64,000 bases of DNA from Macrotrachela quadricornifera (GCA_022393335.1 JAJEKB010021185.1:1-64000), one strand, 5' to 3'. Positions 46,730-60,310 are shown, counted from the first letter of the stretch. Translations and numbers: made by a program. The notes: a model not told the origin generated them from the sequence alone.

Positions 46730-49351
46730 CTAAATTAAGTGAATGCAAAAGTATATTTTCGACGAAAACATTTATACCTATGAAAAATTGATGATATCTA
46801 GATAGGACATTTGTCTCGAAAGAGTGTATAGAACTCGAGCTCCTTTCATTTAGTCCAGCATTGGAGGAACACTACCAAACAGGATTTCTAAATAACCTAA
46901 TAATGACTTTTTTGAAGGAAATACTGAAAAAGAAAGAGTTTTTTTTCATAATTTATCTTCTCATATATGGGATCAGATCTTGGTCGAATCGGTCTAATAC
47001 TATTTATCTTATCCACTTTTTCATCAACTTACACACACAAAACATGAAACATTGGAATAAAAAGCGAAACAAATTGATGTAGATAGCATCATCCTTCATT
47101 ATGAGCTTGCTCGTGTCTACATTGAAATTTAAAAATAACTTTAAAGTATTGCTGAACTATATGCAGAACAAGTGTAAAAGAAATATACTTCACTCAAGTT
47201 CTGTGTCATCAAATATTCAATGATAAAAGTTGTGTCACAGGTCGAATGTAATATTTACAAATAAAATAATATTCAGCAATATTTCTAAATCCATGTTAAA
47301 GACTTATTTACTGATATACAAAACTTGATTCAATTATTAGATCTGTCAATACAATAGTGGTAGAAGTTTGAAACGTTTGGTTCAGAGCTTTAGCATCGAA
47401 TGTAACCTTATTCGTCTGCTTATGATTGTTCTAGTATTATTTAAGTTCCACATACAGACGTGTTTGACACAAACTTGTAAAAGGTTAGCAAAACAATTTC
47501 ATGAAATCTTGAGAAAAAGAGCAGAGATTCCAAAGCAAACGGAGATGAATGGTAAATAGCCTACATTTAGCTCAATGTTATTCTATTAAGAGACATCTTC
47601 ACCCTTAGATAATGGGACTGTAAGTTATCACTAATGTCATTTATATCCTAATGCACAGCATACTATATTAAACGTCAATTGTTTAGTTTCAATTGAAGAT
47701 ACATTAGTATTTATAAAGAATTAACTTCTAGAGTGCTTTATGCAAAGGTAATATCATTTTCAGTAGATATTTACGTAATGAGTTTGAGTGCAAGTTTTGA
47801 TCAGATCTTGAACTAAATTATTTTTACTTATACTTTTTATACTTTTCAAGTAAAAGTAAAATTCCATGTGCTCATTGGAAGTTTTTGGTGCTCATATTCG
47901 TACTTTGGGAACAATATCTAGTACATATATACAGTAAGTTATATGATAGCAACATCTGATATTTTGAAGATATCTCAATGAGGATAAGTCTTATAATCTC
48001 GCCCTTTTTCTCCGACGAAATGTGTTGTGAAATTTTGCATGAAAAAAGTAATTGAGAAATTTTATTGTGTTAATTTAATGATTTTTTTTAAAACTAAAAA
48101 TAAAACTTGTATTATCGCTAGAACGAGAAAGTACAGTTAGCAAGTGATAGTAACGAAATAACGAAAATTTCTCGTGTTTATCAAAAGAAAAGACATTGTT
48201 CGAAAACGATGATTCTGTATCATTTTCGTCAATACTTTTGGGGATAGCAGGCTTCTCATCTAGAACTAATTTCTTGAAACTTTGAATCCTATTCTAAAAA
48301 TGAAATATAAAATTGTTTTTAATGAAGAATGTAACTTAGAATTTTGACAAACTATTTACTGATCGAGAACTCACCGTTTCTGATCTTATTGATCAAACTT
48401 ATAAAGAATCTTCGGCTTCAAACAATGGTAGAGTTGCATTTCTCCTAGATCTCTTTGACATACCTAAAATATTATTGTTTTTTTCTTACACGTACAAACG
48501 AAAAGCATGTTTTCGTATCTTTTTTTTTGAGATACTTTATCAGATTTTTACTATACATCTTGATGAATATTAGGACTAAAAGTGTCAACATTAGAAGATT
48601 CAATTAAGGCACATATAAGTCAGAATGAAAAACCTATTTTCTAGTTAGACTAAATCTATTATCATCTTTCTTTGTGCAAGAAATGATATGTGACGTACAT
48701 TCTTTTAATTAAACTGCCTTTGAGTTTTGCTCATGCACATTTGATAGAGACTCTATAAATATGTGACAATCTACATGCTATACTATTCTGGTTTAGTATA
48801 CATGCGTATTTCATATAACTGAATATGTCTTAGACGAATGCATTCAATTAGAGAATTGAATAAACGTTTGTAATTTAATTAGCCATTAATCTACATTATG
48901 CATATATCTTGAGAATACTTTCTCACATTGAAAGGTGACCTAGGCTGAAACAAACTATTGCGTAAGCCAAAACAGTACATAAACAAGTAAAAAAAATGTT
49001 ACAAAAAATATCAATAAATTGCAGAAGTTAATTTTTATTTTGCTATTTTAGTAAAGATATGTTCATTATTGAGTAGCCTAGAAGTTTGATGCTTAACAAT
49101 TTGAAATATAAAAACTATGTTTTTATGTGTATATAGAAGAGATTTAACAGAAAATAAAGTCTATCAAAGCTTAAGTAGTTTGAAGAGTTTAGATAACAGA
49201 TCTTGATCTATTCCCAAACTCATTTGAATTCTTTGGCTTGAGATTTGATGCATGTCTGCTTTTGAGAAGATATGAGCATGCTGAAAACGCGGAGCGGATG
49301 CGACAAATTTCTTACTCCCGTCACTAACACTATAACTAGTCTGTTGTAGGA
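46730..49351. other. Gene-poor stretch
   Basis: Short chance frames only; no paired repeats recognised. Confidence 0.4.
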
Positions 49352-50029
49352 CTAAATGACTCGGAAATGATTTATATTGGTCTCTAGCACAGATACGAAA
49401 TTTTCAATTAATATAATATAGGATACTGAGTAAAAAAAAATTAAAAACCTACCAGGAATTTTGTTTTGCTTGTTCCAAAGATATGCTGCCAAACCAGAAA
49501 CAAGAACAAAAGCAATTGCTTGAAAAATAGGATCGCGTATAAGAATAACAAGCAGTCTAAAGTTCACAAATACCACAAAAAGTGCTAACATAATGATGAT
49601 AAATCTGGCCAAAGGATTCTTCAATAGTATATGTATTTCTTCGAAAATAACTTTGATAGCCTTCACGGCGAAGAATTCCCCTACATGTTGTCCCACATAC
49701 GGTAGAGTATTGACCAGGTGATTGACTTCTTTAAGACTTGCCATCCACCCTATAAGCATGCTTTTGGTTACTTTATCACCTAATTTAATTGCTTTTTCTA
49801 GATTCATCGTAATTTTAGTCACTGAAGCATGAACTGTAGTATTGAAATCTTTTGACATACGCTCTAAATTCTTGAGACCATCCAACCAACCGAGAAGTAT
49901 GTCATGCGAAATTTTCTCACCCGATTTTGCTACATTTTCCATTCCAGAAGCTATATTTGAAGATGCATCAGTTATTCCATGCCGCATCTCATGAGCAGCC
50001 TTAACACCAATATGAGATCCGATACCCAT
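49352..50029 (-). CDS. Hypothetical membrane protein with duplicated helical segment
   Basis: 225 codons from the ATG at 50029. The N-terminal half is amphipathic, with an internal duplication: KSGEKISHDILLGWLDGLKN and KLGDKVTKSMLIGWMASLKE. Two hydrophobic segments follow (about 140-160 and 165-185), then WNKQNKIPG. At IPG a GTAGGT...CAG intron of 33 bp (49420-49452) could be removed without changing frame, so the tail is uncertain. No family recognised; the layout (helical region plus hairpin of membrane segments) suggests an organelle or plasma-membrane protein. Confidence 0.55.
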   Translation of the reverse strand: MGIGSHIGVKAAHEMRHGITDASSNIASGMENVAKSGEKISHDILLGWLDGLKNLERMSKDFNTTVHASVTKITMNLEKAIKLGDKVTKSMLIGWMASLKEVNHLVNTLPYVGQHVGEFFAVKAIKVIFEEIHILLKNPLARFIIIMLALFVVFVNFRLLVILIRDPIFQAIAFVLVSGLAAYLWNKQNKIPGRFLIFFYSVSYIILIENFVSVLETNINHFRVI

Positions 50030-50375
50030 ATTAATCTAGAAATTACTTTAAAAACTACCTCTATAATAGTATTGAGTATTCGTATTAAATAATAACAAAT
50101 TAAAATCATAGTCTTGTGAGTCGCAGATGATTATGGATAATTTATCTTTAAGAAGTAAATATTCATTGTTTACCTTATCAAGAATTCTATTCTACAACTT
50201 TTTGACAAAGCAACAATAACATTTTCGTAAAAATATTCTTTTGATATCTCAGATTTTCTACGTATAAGCACTAAGTGAATAACAAGCATATCACGTTCAT
50301 TAAAGTGAATAAAAGCTTCGTTATTGCTCATTAAAGATAATTAATTTTTCGTGTATTCATTAGTGACTGATTATA

Positions 50376-51554
50376 AAGTGGCTGTCCAACTCGTGCGACC
50401 ACTCCAGAAAATTATATTATCAGCTGTGTATTTCAACGATAGAAAAAACTAGGGAGCTTTGATTTTCACTAAAGTGTAGTCCATAGTCTCTAGTATATAT
50501 GTACAAAATTTCATCCAATTCTATCAATGTGTTCAAGTTTTATTCATAAAATAGTGACATCATGCTATTTTTCATTCTGCCATCATTTTTGTTTAACCAT
50601 TCATTGCGGACTCATTTCACCTTTGAATCCAACTCTAAGGTATATCATTCGAAAGAAAAAATTATGCTCTTTAAGGTACACTATTTTTTAGTTCAACTTC
50701 TTTCTTTAGTGAAACTGTAATTCAGTATGTGTAATTATAGAATCTAATTGCATCGTTAGAAAGATCACTATAAGCTGCATTCAAAATACTATTTTAACAA
50801 CTATTTTATCATAGGAAGCTTAGTCAATCTATTGTCACAGATACACTCAGAATAAAGACATACGTTCCTTATTTAACGAAAATTGAGCCCATTTTCTGTT
50901 TGGGATGAACTAAACATTGTTGTCTCATACTTGTCCCATGTAAAAAACGTGTATAGCTTTTTGGAACCCTATTTATTTTAGTTTTTTATTTATATGTCAT
51001 GATAGTTTTGTAGAAAAAAAGATTCTCTATAAACCTATCCTATTTTAAAACATTTCTGATATTATTTTCGATTCAAGGACATGAAAATTCCACAAATCTT
51101 TCGCATTATTATAGGGATGAGAATGTATCTGTGACGATAGATCGACTAAACTTCTTTAAATAAAACAGCTGTTAAAATAGTATTTTGAATGCAGTCTATA
51201 GTATTCTTTCTAACGATGCAATTAGATTCAATGATAATACATACTGAATTAAAATTTCGCTAAACAAAGAAGTTGGAATAAAAAATAGTGTATCTTAAAG
51301 TTGGATTCAAAGGTGAAATGAGTCCGCAACGGATGGTTTCAAAAAATGGTTGCATAATAAAAAATGCCATGATGTCACTATTTTATGAATAAAATCTGAA
51401 GACATTGATAGAATTGGATAAAATTCCGTGCATACATACTAGAGATTATGGACTAGTTTAGTGAAAAGCAATACTCTCTAGTTTCTTCTATCATTGGAAT
51501 ATAAAGCTAATAACATAATTTTCTAGAATAGTCACACAATTTTAACAGCCACTG
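50376..51554. mobile_element. Large fold-back DNA element, TA-flanked
   Basis: Arms of about 450-480 bases (50376-50855 and 51110-51554) are inverted copies: AGTGGCTGT ends, TCTAGTATATATG/ATACTAGAGA, ATAGTGACATCATG, CACCTTTGAATCCAACTCT and ACAGATACACTC among the shared blocks. TA flanks both ends (50374-50375, 51555-51556). No coding frame in arms or loop. Confidence 0.75.
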
Positions 51555-51556
51555 TA

Positions 51557-53124
51557 ACTCTATTTTGAAGATGGGTGTGAATGTAAATGAATGGGTGGCA
51601 TGGTCTGTATGTCAATGCCTGAGAAAAATACTTGCATTTACATTCTACAAAAAAAAGATGAATATGCTATGTGTGCGTAGAAGAACAAATGGTAATAATC
51701 ATAAATATTTCCTTAATAAAATAATTTGGCTTGAACAAGAAAAGTGTTTTTTTGAAGAAGTTAAAGAGTTTAGAATAAATAATATAATAACAGTGTAGTG
51801 TTGTTCTTTCTTTCTTGGCATATTGTTTCATCCTGTTTTATTTTTCTTTTTGTCGGCACATTTTTTCTTCTCTGTACGATGGGTGCTAGGGTTGCTTTAC
51901 AGAAAGGCAAAAACAAAATGCAAAAAGAGAATAAATACACGACATTTATTTTTCTTTTCTTCATAGAATGATAAGAAATTGTCAATAATAACTTATTTTT
52001 GTTTGCCTTCCGTGGCAAGGTTTTCACCCAGATGACGAAAGTACGAAGAATGATTCATATACGTAGAAGACGAGAAAAAGTCCATATATGTGTTAGATAT
52101 ATACATGAAAGAAAAAGGAAAAACCAAAAAACGATGTATTACGATTTATAATGAAAAGAAGTCTGTATGTGAATCATTCAGACATATTGAACAAATTCAG
52201 AGTAATGACGTAACTCACATGACGATTTGTTGTTTATCTAAATCTGAATATAGGAAAAGAAATGATTCATTTATGCAAGGTGACTCATCATTAATGTCTT
52301 CTCTGTTAAATTTTACAATAGAAAAATAACTACTTAATTTTTCATGATATAACAAATCAATCATTGTTGATTACAACAGTGTTTCAATGCGTATATAAAT
52401 AAAAGTGAAGAAAGAAACGCTTTATAACTGTTTATATTATTGTTAAAAAGAAATTAAAGCGTTAAAATGCGTTGACGCCGCTATTAACGTGTTTTAACGC
52501 TGTAAATAAATTCATTTTCATGCGTTTACATATGTAAAATATGATGAGTATTCTATCACTTGTTGAGACATGATCACTTTTCTTATTTCTCTCAGCGACC
52601 TGTTTTAATGTCAAGTCTGGACTTGACATGATCCAATTAAATGAAAGTATCAATGCTTTTACTATAAAGAAACATCAGTAAGCTTTATGTACTAGAACAT
52701 AAGTTAGGAAATTGGAAGGAAAACATTGACTTAACAAGAGGGGGATAGTTTAAATCTGTTCTATATCTAAAAGCGAGTTTTGGATCAATGATTTATGATG
52801 AATAACCTCAACTGATGACCCATCTATTGTTTCATAGAGTATATTTTCACACCAATAGATGTGCCCATTTTATCGACAAAGTATCTGCTGTTGACATGAG
52901 ATGCCTAATTCGAGCTGTAAAATAAATCAAGTTGCAGAAGCTATTTTTCATTTCGAAAATAAATAAAGATATAGAACCATTCATAATCTGATCTATAAAA
53001 AATGTAAGAAATAACCACTTTACTGTAAGTTACGAAAAACAATAAAATTTTCATATCATTTATATTAAATGATAAATGACCACTTTACTATAAGTTACAT
53101 ATGATGCGTTTGGAGAATATCCCC
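51557..53124. other. Intergenic stretch
   Basis: Short frames at 51565-52329 have no motif. A TAAATGACCACTTTACT-type segment is directly repeated near 53015 and 53078. Confidence 0.4.
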
Positions 53125-53149
53125 ACACTGTAAAAAAAAAAACTATACA

Positions 53150-53540
53150 ATAATAAACCCTTAAAGAGTTTATAAAAGTGCAACGTATAACAAACCCTTT
53201 TTTCCGTATATTAAAATATTTATAAACCTTTTATAAGAATTTATGAAAAGGTACTTGACTTTCATAAACACTTTCATATACTCTTGCAAGGGTTTATGAA
53301 AGGGTATTTGGCTTTCATAAACCCTAAAAGGGATTATTATACGTTGCACTTTTATAAACCCATAAAAGGGTTTATTACAATAATATACCAATTCATAAAT
53401 CAAAAGAAGGGTTTATGAAAGCGTTTATAAAAAACACATACCCCTTCATAAACTCATTCTAAAGGTTTATGAAAGGGTATATTACTTGCATAAACCCTAA
53501 AAGCGCCCGTTATACGTTGCACTTTTATAAACCTTTAAGA
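53150..53540. repeat. Inverted and direct copies of a TATACGTTGCACTTTTATAA unit
   Basis: The unit occurs inverted near 53174-53190 and direct near 53338-53360 and 53510-53530, each beside AAACCCTT/AAGGGTTT words. Confidence 0.6.
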
Positions 53541-53559
53541 GGGTTTGTAAAAACGTTTG

Positions 53560-53940
53560 GGAAATGTTCTTATACCCAGAAAGGGTTTATGAAATGGTTT
53601 CGCATATGCTGTTATACCAATGAAGGGTTTATAAAATGGTTTGGAAGGTGTTGTCATATCCTGAATATGTTTATGAAAGGGTTTCAGAGATGTCGTTATA
53701 TGCAAAAAAGGTTTATGAAAGTGTTTTGGAGATTTTGTTATACGATAGAAAGGTTTATAAAAGGGTTTCAAAGTTGTTGTTATACTCCGAATGGGTTTAT
53801 GAAAGGGTTTCCGAAATGTTGTTATCCCCCGAAAGGATTTCTGAAAGCGTTTGGGAAGTGTTGATATGTCAAAAAAGGATTTATGAAGGAGTTTAGGAGA
53901 AGTTCAGATACCCGAACAGAGTTTCGGAAATGCTTATAAT
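53560..53940 (+). repeat. 42-bp tandem array (about nine copies)
   Basis: GGGTTTATGAAAGGGTTT-type units recur at 53585, 53627, 53669, 53711, 53753, 53795, 53837 and 53878, a strict 42-bp period. Because 42 is divisible by three, frames stay open on both strands (14-residue repeat GFMKGFQxCCYT); this is not taken as a gene. Confidence 0.75.
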
Positions 53941-53949
53941 GGTTATGAA

Positions 53950-54360
53950 AGCGTTTCCCAAACCTATTCTGAAATCATTTTTCCGCTAGTTGAAAATCTT
54001 CTATACTATTTCCTAAATCGTATCTGGGTATCTCAACATCTCCAAAATCCTTTCCTAAATCCTCTCTGGGTATTTCAACATATCATAAACCCTTTCATAA
54101 ATTCTGTTATGGGCTTTTCAAGACCTCATCAATTCTTTTATAATCCTTTTCTTGATATCCCAATATCCTCTAAACCCTTTTCTGTATATCGCAACATCTT
54201 CTACACGCTTTTTTGAATCCTGTCATGGATATCTCAGTATCTCCTCGATCCTTCCGTAAATGCTTTTCTGGGTATCTCGGCATCTCATAAAACATTTCGT
54301 AAATTCTTTCTTAGTATCTTAAAAGCTATAAAATCCTTTCCCCTATCTTTTCTATGTCTC
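53950..54360 (-). repeat. 42-bp array in the opposite orientation, degenerate
   Basis: GGGTATCTCAACATCTCC...CCTTTCxTAAAT units recur near 54026, 54068, 54111 and 54152. The CATAAACCCTTTCATAAAT core is the inverse of the preceding array, so the array flips orientation around 53950. Confidence 0.55.
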
Positions 54361-54499
54361 AAGGTTAGAGTTTGAACAGTTCAGTTCAGTGCCGAAGAAC
54401 TGAACTGTCCAACCCCTACTCAAAGTCTCCCAAATTCATTTGTGAATTTTCTTCATATATCTCAATATCTTCTAAACTCTTTCCTGGATCCTCCTTGAT

Positions 54500-54690
54500 T
54501 GTATAGTCTGCTTATTAACCCTTCGCTATCCTCAATAGTTTTATTTTTACCTTTGACCATTATTTCTATTTCTTAACCCTTTATTCCTATCCTTAGCCCC
54601 CAATTCTAACCTTAAATATTATTGCTATATCTAACTCTTGCCTTATTTCTATTCTTACTCATGTGAAAAAGCTAATTTCAAAAATCGATT
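54500..54690. repeat. TTAACCCTTATTTCTAT short repeats
   Basis: Loose units of about 20 bases with CTTAACCCTT/CCTTAGCCCC and TTATTTCTAT words. Confidence 0.4.
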
Positions 54691-56139
54691 TTAATCATAC
54701 GATTTTAATTAACAATTTAAGCACTAATAATCATTGCCAAATGAAATTGTAATGAATTATTTCAATTATTATGATTATAACCGATACAGAATTTTTTGAA
54801 AGTCTGCTTACAATGATAAAAATTGAAATAATTGATTAAGATCTAATTTTGCTATGATTATTGCTGCTTAAATTATTAACTAAAATTATACGGTTTTGAT
54901 TGAGTTTTAATCGATTTTGAGTCTCCAAACCTGATTTGTTCTTTTTGCATTTTTCTCATAGGTAACTCTTAAACTTAATCGTTATTACACTTTCTCAAAT
55001 CTGTCACGAGTAAAATAGAAACACACACACCTTCATCCATCGATGCAGTAATACAGTTGGTGTTTGTTGTTCATATAATCCGCAACTGACAAATTAATTA
55101 ATCCATATTGTAAAATTGAATTTATCATTGAATCCGTTATTCACAAATACTTAATTAGATAAAAACATTAATTTTTCTTATAATAGTAAAAAACCTACCA
55201 TTTAATTGGTTATTGGTAAATATCAGAATGAAAAAGTACTTAATTTATATAGTAGAATAGAATCTAACTTTAACTGGATTATTGGAATACACCTAAATAG
55301 AGAAATAAATTCAATCCTCTTTTAGATAAACCTTACTTTCGTATAGAGTTTGAGTGTATACCTAAATAGATAAAAATATGAAGTTATTTTATCATATAAA
55401 GTAGGGGTAGTACTTTATCTTTACTTCATAAATAAAAGTAAAGATTTACTTTAGCTTTATTTTATAAAGAATAAAGATAATCTTTATTAGAACGAAACAT
55501 AAAAATAAAGTACCATCCCTAATATAAAACTTACCATTAAATTGACTTTCCGACTTACTGTACATTCAAAAAAAAATGATAAATCTTCATGCAAAACAAA
55601 TCTGACGAAAGCATTCAATCTGTCTGAAATTAAACAAAATCTTACCTCAAATGCCACCAGTTAAAAAGCGACAGCCAACACAACACTTGAACACTGACGC
55701 CAGTTCGCACATAAAAAACCAGCAATTCAACATTCCACGAAAATACTGACGACAAAATCTTTACGATGGAAAACCTAAATGAGAAAAAATAGCAACCTGA
55801 TTTTTGAAAATAGGACACTTAACATGAATCCATTATATCAGCCAATCCACGAAAAACAAAATTAGATCTCAGAATATTTTGAAATCTAAATCGCCATAAA
55901 CTATCCGAACTCGACGTCTATGGAAGTCACAGACTCCGCTGATATCTATATATCCTGACGCCTTATACTATGAATGTATATGCATTCATATATCTGGTTA
56001 CTACACTGAGAAGGTACATATAGCTCCTCAAATACGATGATATAAAACTCTCCATAGCTGCACAAGACCTACACTATAAAGGAACTTATAGGCGCTCATG
56101 TTCTATACTATGTAAATATCCATATCTACTCAAGTCATA
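54691..56139. other. Non-coding part of the 8-kb block
   Basis: AT-rich, with an imperfect inverted pair around AATCATAATAATT/AATTATTGCTGCTT (54700-54900). No gene. Confidence 0.4.
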
Positions 56140-56960
56140 AATTATAAAAATTTTATTATAAATTGAAAACCCTAACTATGAAGACTTTCTGATAAACGCA
56201 ACTATTAATCTGTAAAGATTTTATTATAAACTGAAGTCTCAAACTATAAAGATTTTATTATAAATTACAATCCTTATCTATGAAGATTTTATGATGAACT
56301 TAACTCTAAATCTGCAACTATTTTAATATAAGCTGAAGTCCTAAATTATGAAGATTTTTTTATAAATTCAAATCTTTAGCTACGGAGATTTTATGATAAA
56401 CTCAACTCTTAATTTGTAAATATTTTTCTATAAACCGAAGTCCTAATCTGTCAAGGTTTTTATTATAAACTCAAATCCTAAACTATAAAGACTTTATTAT
56501 AAGCTCAAGTCTTAATCTGTAAAAATTTTATTATAAACTGAAGTCCTAAACTACACAGATATTTTATGCTGAACTCCACTCTAAATCTGCAACGATTTCA
56601 TTATCAACTGAAACCCTAAACTATAAAGAATTTTTTATAAATTGAAATCCTCAGTTATGAAGACCGTATGATAAACTCAACCCTTAATCTATAAAGATTT
56701 TGTTATTAACTAAAGTCTTAAATTATAAAGATTTTTTTATAAATTGAAATCCTTAACTATGAAGATTTTATGTTAAGCTCAACTCTTAATATATAAAGAT
56801 TATAGTATAAACTGAAGTCCTTATCTGTGAAAGTTTTTATTATAAAGTCACGTCTTAAACTACGAACAGTTAATGGTAGACCGATGTTTTCATCTGCAAA
56901 GATTTCATGATAAACTCATAGCTAATACTATGAACGCTTTATAATAAAGACATGAATACT
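56140..56960. repeat. 34-bp tandem array (about 24 copies)
   Basis: AAGATTTTATTATAAA units with CTGAAGTCCT, TTGAAATCCTT or CTCAACTCTT variants recur at 56217, 56251, 56285, 56319, 56353 and 56387 (34-bp steps). Variants often follow in order, suggesting a three-unit higher-order repeat of about 102 bp. Confidence 0.75.
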
Positions 56961-57310
56961 CGTTTACTTTCACTGAATAACACGAAATAACGAAAAAAAT
57001 CTTAAAGGAAGTAACGTGATCATCGTAGCGCTCATAAATATGCGTTAAGATTTCGTGAAAATGGTGGGATAGCGGAACCCTAGCGTGAAAACGTTGTTTC
57101 TACTAACTTTTAACACGTACTGCAGAAAATAAAGTAGAAAAGTAATTAGCAGTAGTAACCGTCGAAAAGAGTAAAGATTATGTGTAGCTGCTAATTGGTG
57201 TTAAGTCGAATCCGATTACATTTTTCGTATACTGCTATTTCTAACTATATTTACTAAAATGTACCTAATTTCTGAACTTATATTTACACAGAAAGAATTA
57301 TTTTGTGTAA

Positions 57311-58132
57311 GGACGTGGCCACGCGTCGGTGACCCTCGCTTGAGGAAGGTTTAAAGCTCATCAAAATAAAGAAAAATCTTTTCAAAATTAAAAGTATACT
57401 ATGAATAGACTATGAAATAGGTTGTCAACTCTGAGACACTTTGTCCACTGGTGATATAAGCAACATTTTCTGCTCGATAAACGTCTAAAAAGAGATTTTT
57501 TGGCGAATTAGACTAAAAAATCTTAGTCTGGAATCCTTTTGTATTTCATTTTTTGTCTAAAAAACGGACAGTAATTATAATATCTTTCCGTTATGAGAGT
57601 GAGACTGATATACTTTGACAGTAGAACTTTTTCTGTACTACTTGTGGATTAGAAAAAAAGATAGGCTTTTAGCATGATAATTAGAAACTTTAACATCTCA
57701 AATCTTCCCGATTAGAACGTCAAGTAAAAGATGAAATTCCGTAACCATGTGAAATTCCGTAATGAACAATACTTACAGTTTTTATTTGATGCGGTTATGG
57801 TTTCCGAGAAATCAAGCGATATTCTGAAAGCTTGTAGAAAACTGAACAATTTTTATATAAAGCGTTTATTTCTATGTCACTCTATTGCCTAGTAAAATGT
57901 TTAACTCTTAGACCACCCTAAAAAAATGTCCATTTTTGGAAATTCCGTAATGGTCGATATTTTGTTGAATAACTCAGCTATGGCTAAAAAAAATTATTAA
58001 AACTTCTACTGGTAATATATCTCAATGGTCTCTATGTATGATAAAAAATTCAGAAAGTTTGCTTTTATTATTGAGAAGTTAAAGATGCTGTAATGCAAAA
58101 AAATGAAATTCCGTAACGCGTGACCACACCGG
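57311..58132. mobile_element. 822-bp TIR element with TAA flanks
   Basis: The left end GGACGTGGCCACGCGT and inverted right end CCGGTGTGGTCACGCGT; TAA lies immediately outside both (57308-57310, 58133-58135), a 3-bp duplication as in PIF/Harbinger-type elements. The interior repeats AAATTCCGTAA (57733, 57752, 57939, 58108 region). No coding frame. Confidence 0.6.
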
Positions 58133-58135
58133 TAA

Positions 58136-60310
58136 CTAAAAAAAGTCGATGTGTTATCTAACTTCCTCTTAATTTATCAAGACGTAGTAGCAATTATTTT
58201 GTGTGACAATAGAAATCAACATAATAGGAGAAAACTTTACAAATGAACCATTTTAATTTTTTTGGCTCTATGTATAGGTAGATCTAGATTTAATCATGAT
58301 GTAATTCAATAATGTCTGTCAAATTGACATCGATCGTAATGTAAGTAATCTTGCTATCTTATCACTGAATTATTATCAATTTTTATTGATCAAGATATTA
58401 ACCAATTGGATGAATCTGTCAATCGCTAATATTAAGACAAAGGTTTGAGAGTAAGTTTTTAATGTGATTTTGACTTGTTAAAGCACCATTTGCCAGCACA
58501 AATTGTCCTGCGCTAATCTATCGAAGTCGACCTTCCTAATTTTCTCTCTTCAGAGAATATAAAAATTTTCTAGAAACCGCTCCTAGACAATCCAACTTTG
58601 AGTCATTTCAATATGTGTCTAGACAAAAAAGAACGACTATATCGATTTTGAAACTGTATTTATCACTGAAAATCGATATAATTTAATGCTCATCTTTGTT
58701 TTCTGTTGATTGGGAAAAATCTCAGAAGCTTATGTTGTTCAAATCGGAAATAATTCGAAATATATACCAGTGCCTTGACTTCGCACGTCAATGTTGTTAT
58801 TATATCCAGAAGAGTTAATTAAGTGTATATTCCAACAGTTAAGAATAGAAAAAAAGCGAGTTTCTTCGGATATATTAGATATAACACTATGTATGACTAA
58901 TCCTTTTTTAACGATGACTCTAAATATCCATGAATCTCAACCAATGAACAATCCATAAGATGCATTTGTAAGTGGTCATCCAGAGAAATAAGCGACTTTG
59001 AAAAATCGACAAGAAAATCATAAGACACGTGTTGGATCTGACGAAGTTGAAATTTCCTTCAGATAACTATACTTCTGAGCGAGAATATTATTTTATTTAA
59101 GAAAAAGTCTCTGTGTTGTTACTCGTTATCCTCAAGTGAGCCGAATGAACATTATATATATATATATATGATTGAGTAAAACACTTATTTCAGCCAAATC
59201 ATGTGTATGTAAGGCGAATTGTTGTTATTCTAATCTTATAAAGTATAAATCGACTCCCCTAATTGATTTCAAACTGAACGAATGAGTACATTAAAGTATA
59301 GATATAAAAATAACGTTGATAATCTTACTCAACGTTTGTTACTAACGAATAAATGTGATAATGGTACATTTTTCTGCTCGACATTCAATTACTGTTATTA
59401 TATTTATGCTGAATATTGAAACTCTGTGAGATTAGAAATGCAACTGCAAATGAAACCTAGTGTTTTACAACCTCCTTTCTAATGATTTAATATCAAATAA
59501 TTGTTGATATTTTGGCTCAAATGGTTAGTGGAAGTGTTTGTAATTCTACATCATCATTCGTTCAAAACTAGTGTTCCTCCCAAAGTGTCAACAGAAAAAT
59601 ATACTAGATAATTAATCAAAGAATTTCATCAAGCTTTATTATTTTATCTGTTATAATAATATCAAATACAATGAAAAAATATTTTTTTAGGTTGTTCATG
59701 TTCACAATCATTTAACTTTCTTAATAAGAACATGGAAGAGTAATAACGTAAAATAATGCACGACAAAAGTAATTTAATTTAATATGTCTACATCAATAAC
59801 AACATCTTCTTTTTGTTGGTTGACGAGAAACAGGATGTGATTTTGCATCAATCAAAGGATTTTTGTTAGTTTAAAAACTATCAGCTTTAATTTTAATATT
59901 TAAAACTAAACTAGCATGAATTAATCGATGATTTCTCAATTGGAGCTTTTCCATCTCATCAGTATTATTCTTCAAGCAGAAAATACGTCCGACCTTTTTA
60001 TCAAACCAGAATACTTTATGGCAATACAAACCGAAATGATCTAAAAGTTTAGTTATTAAAATAGTTTTTACAATTTCTATACCCATTGAATTATGTGTTC
60101 CTAACTTATCTTAATAGGTTAATTCATTTATGAAATAACAATAACTTATAATTGGATTTTATCACTGCTACCAATTGTGCTGCAACGAGTTGTTCTAGTA
60201 CTCAAGAAAAAGCTCCATTCAGAATAACATATTCTGCTACAGAATATTATACACTCTTCCCATAAAAGTCGGAGCAATACGTTCCCTGAGAAATAACGTC
60301 CAATAATAAA
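58136..60310. other. Non-coding part of the 8-kb block
   Basis: AT-rich, with a TATA dinucleotide run near 59155. A 71-codon minus-strand frame (59871-60086) has no motif and is not called. Confidence 0.4.

Noticed and set aside
53469..53896. Open frames on both strands encoding a 14-residue repeat protein
   Set aside because: They arise because a 42-bp minisatellite has a period divisible by three; both strands are open and no start context or domain supports translation.
56140..56960. Possible CRISPR-like array because of regular 34-bp units
   Set aside because: Units are contiguous variants without unique spacers, in a eukaryotic genome; it is a satellite.
59871..60086. 71-codon minus-strand frame in the 8-kb block
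   Set aside because: No motif, no splice partner and no other coding evidence nearby.
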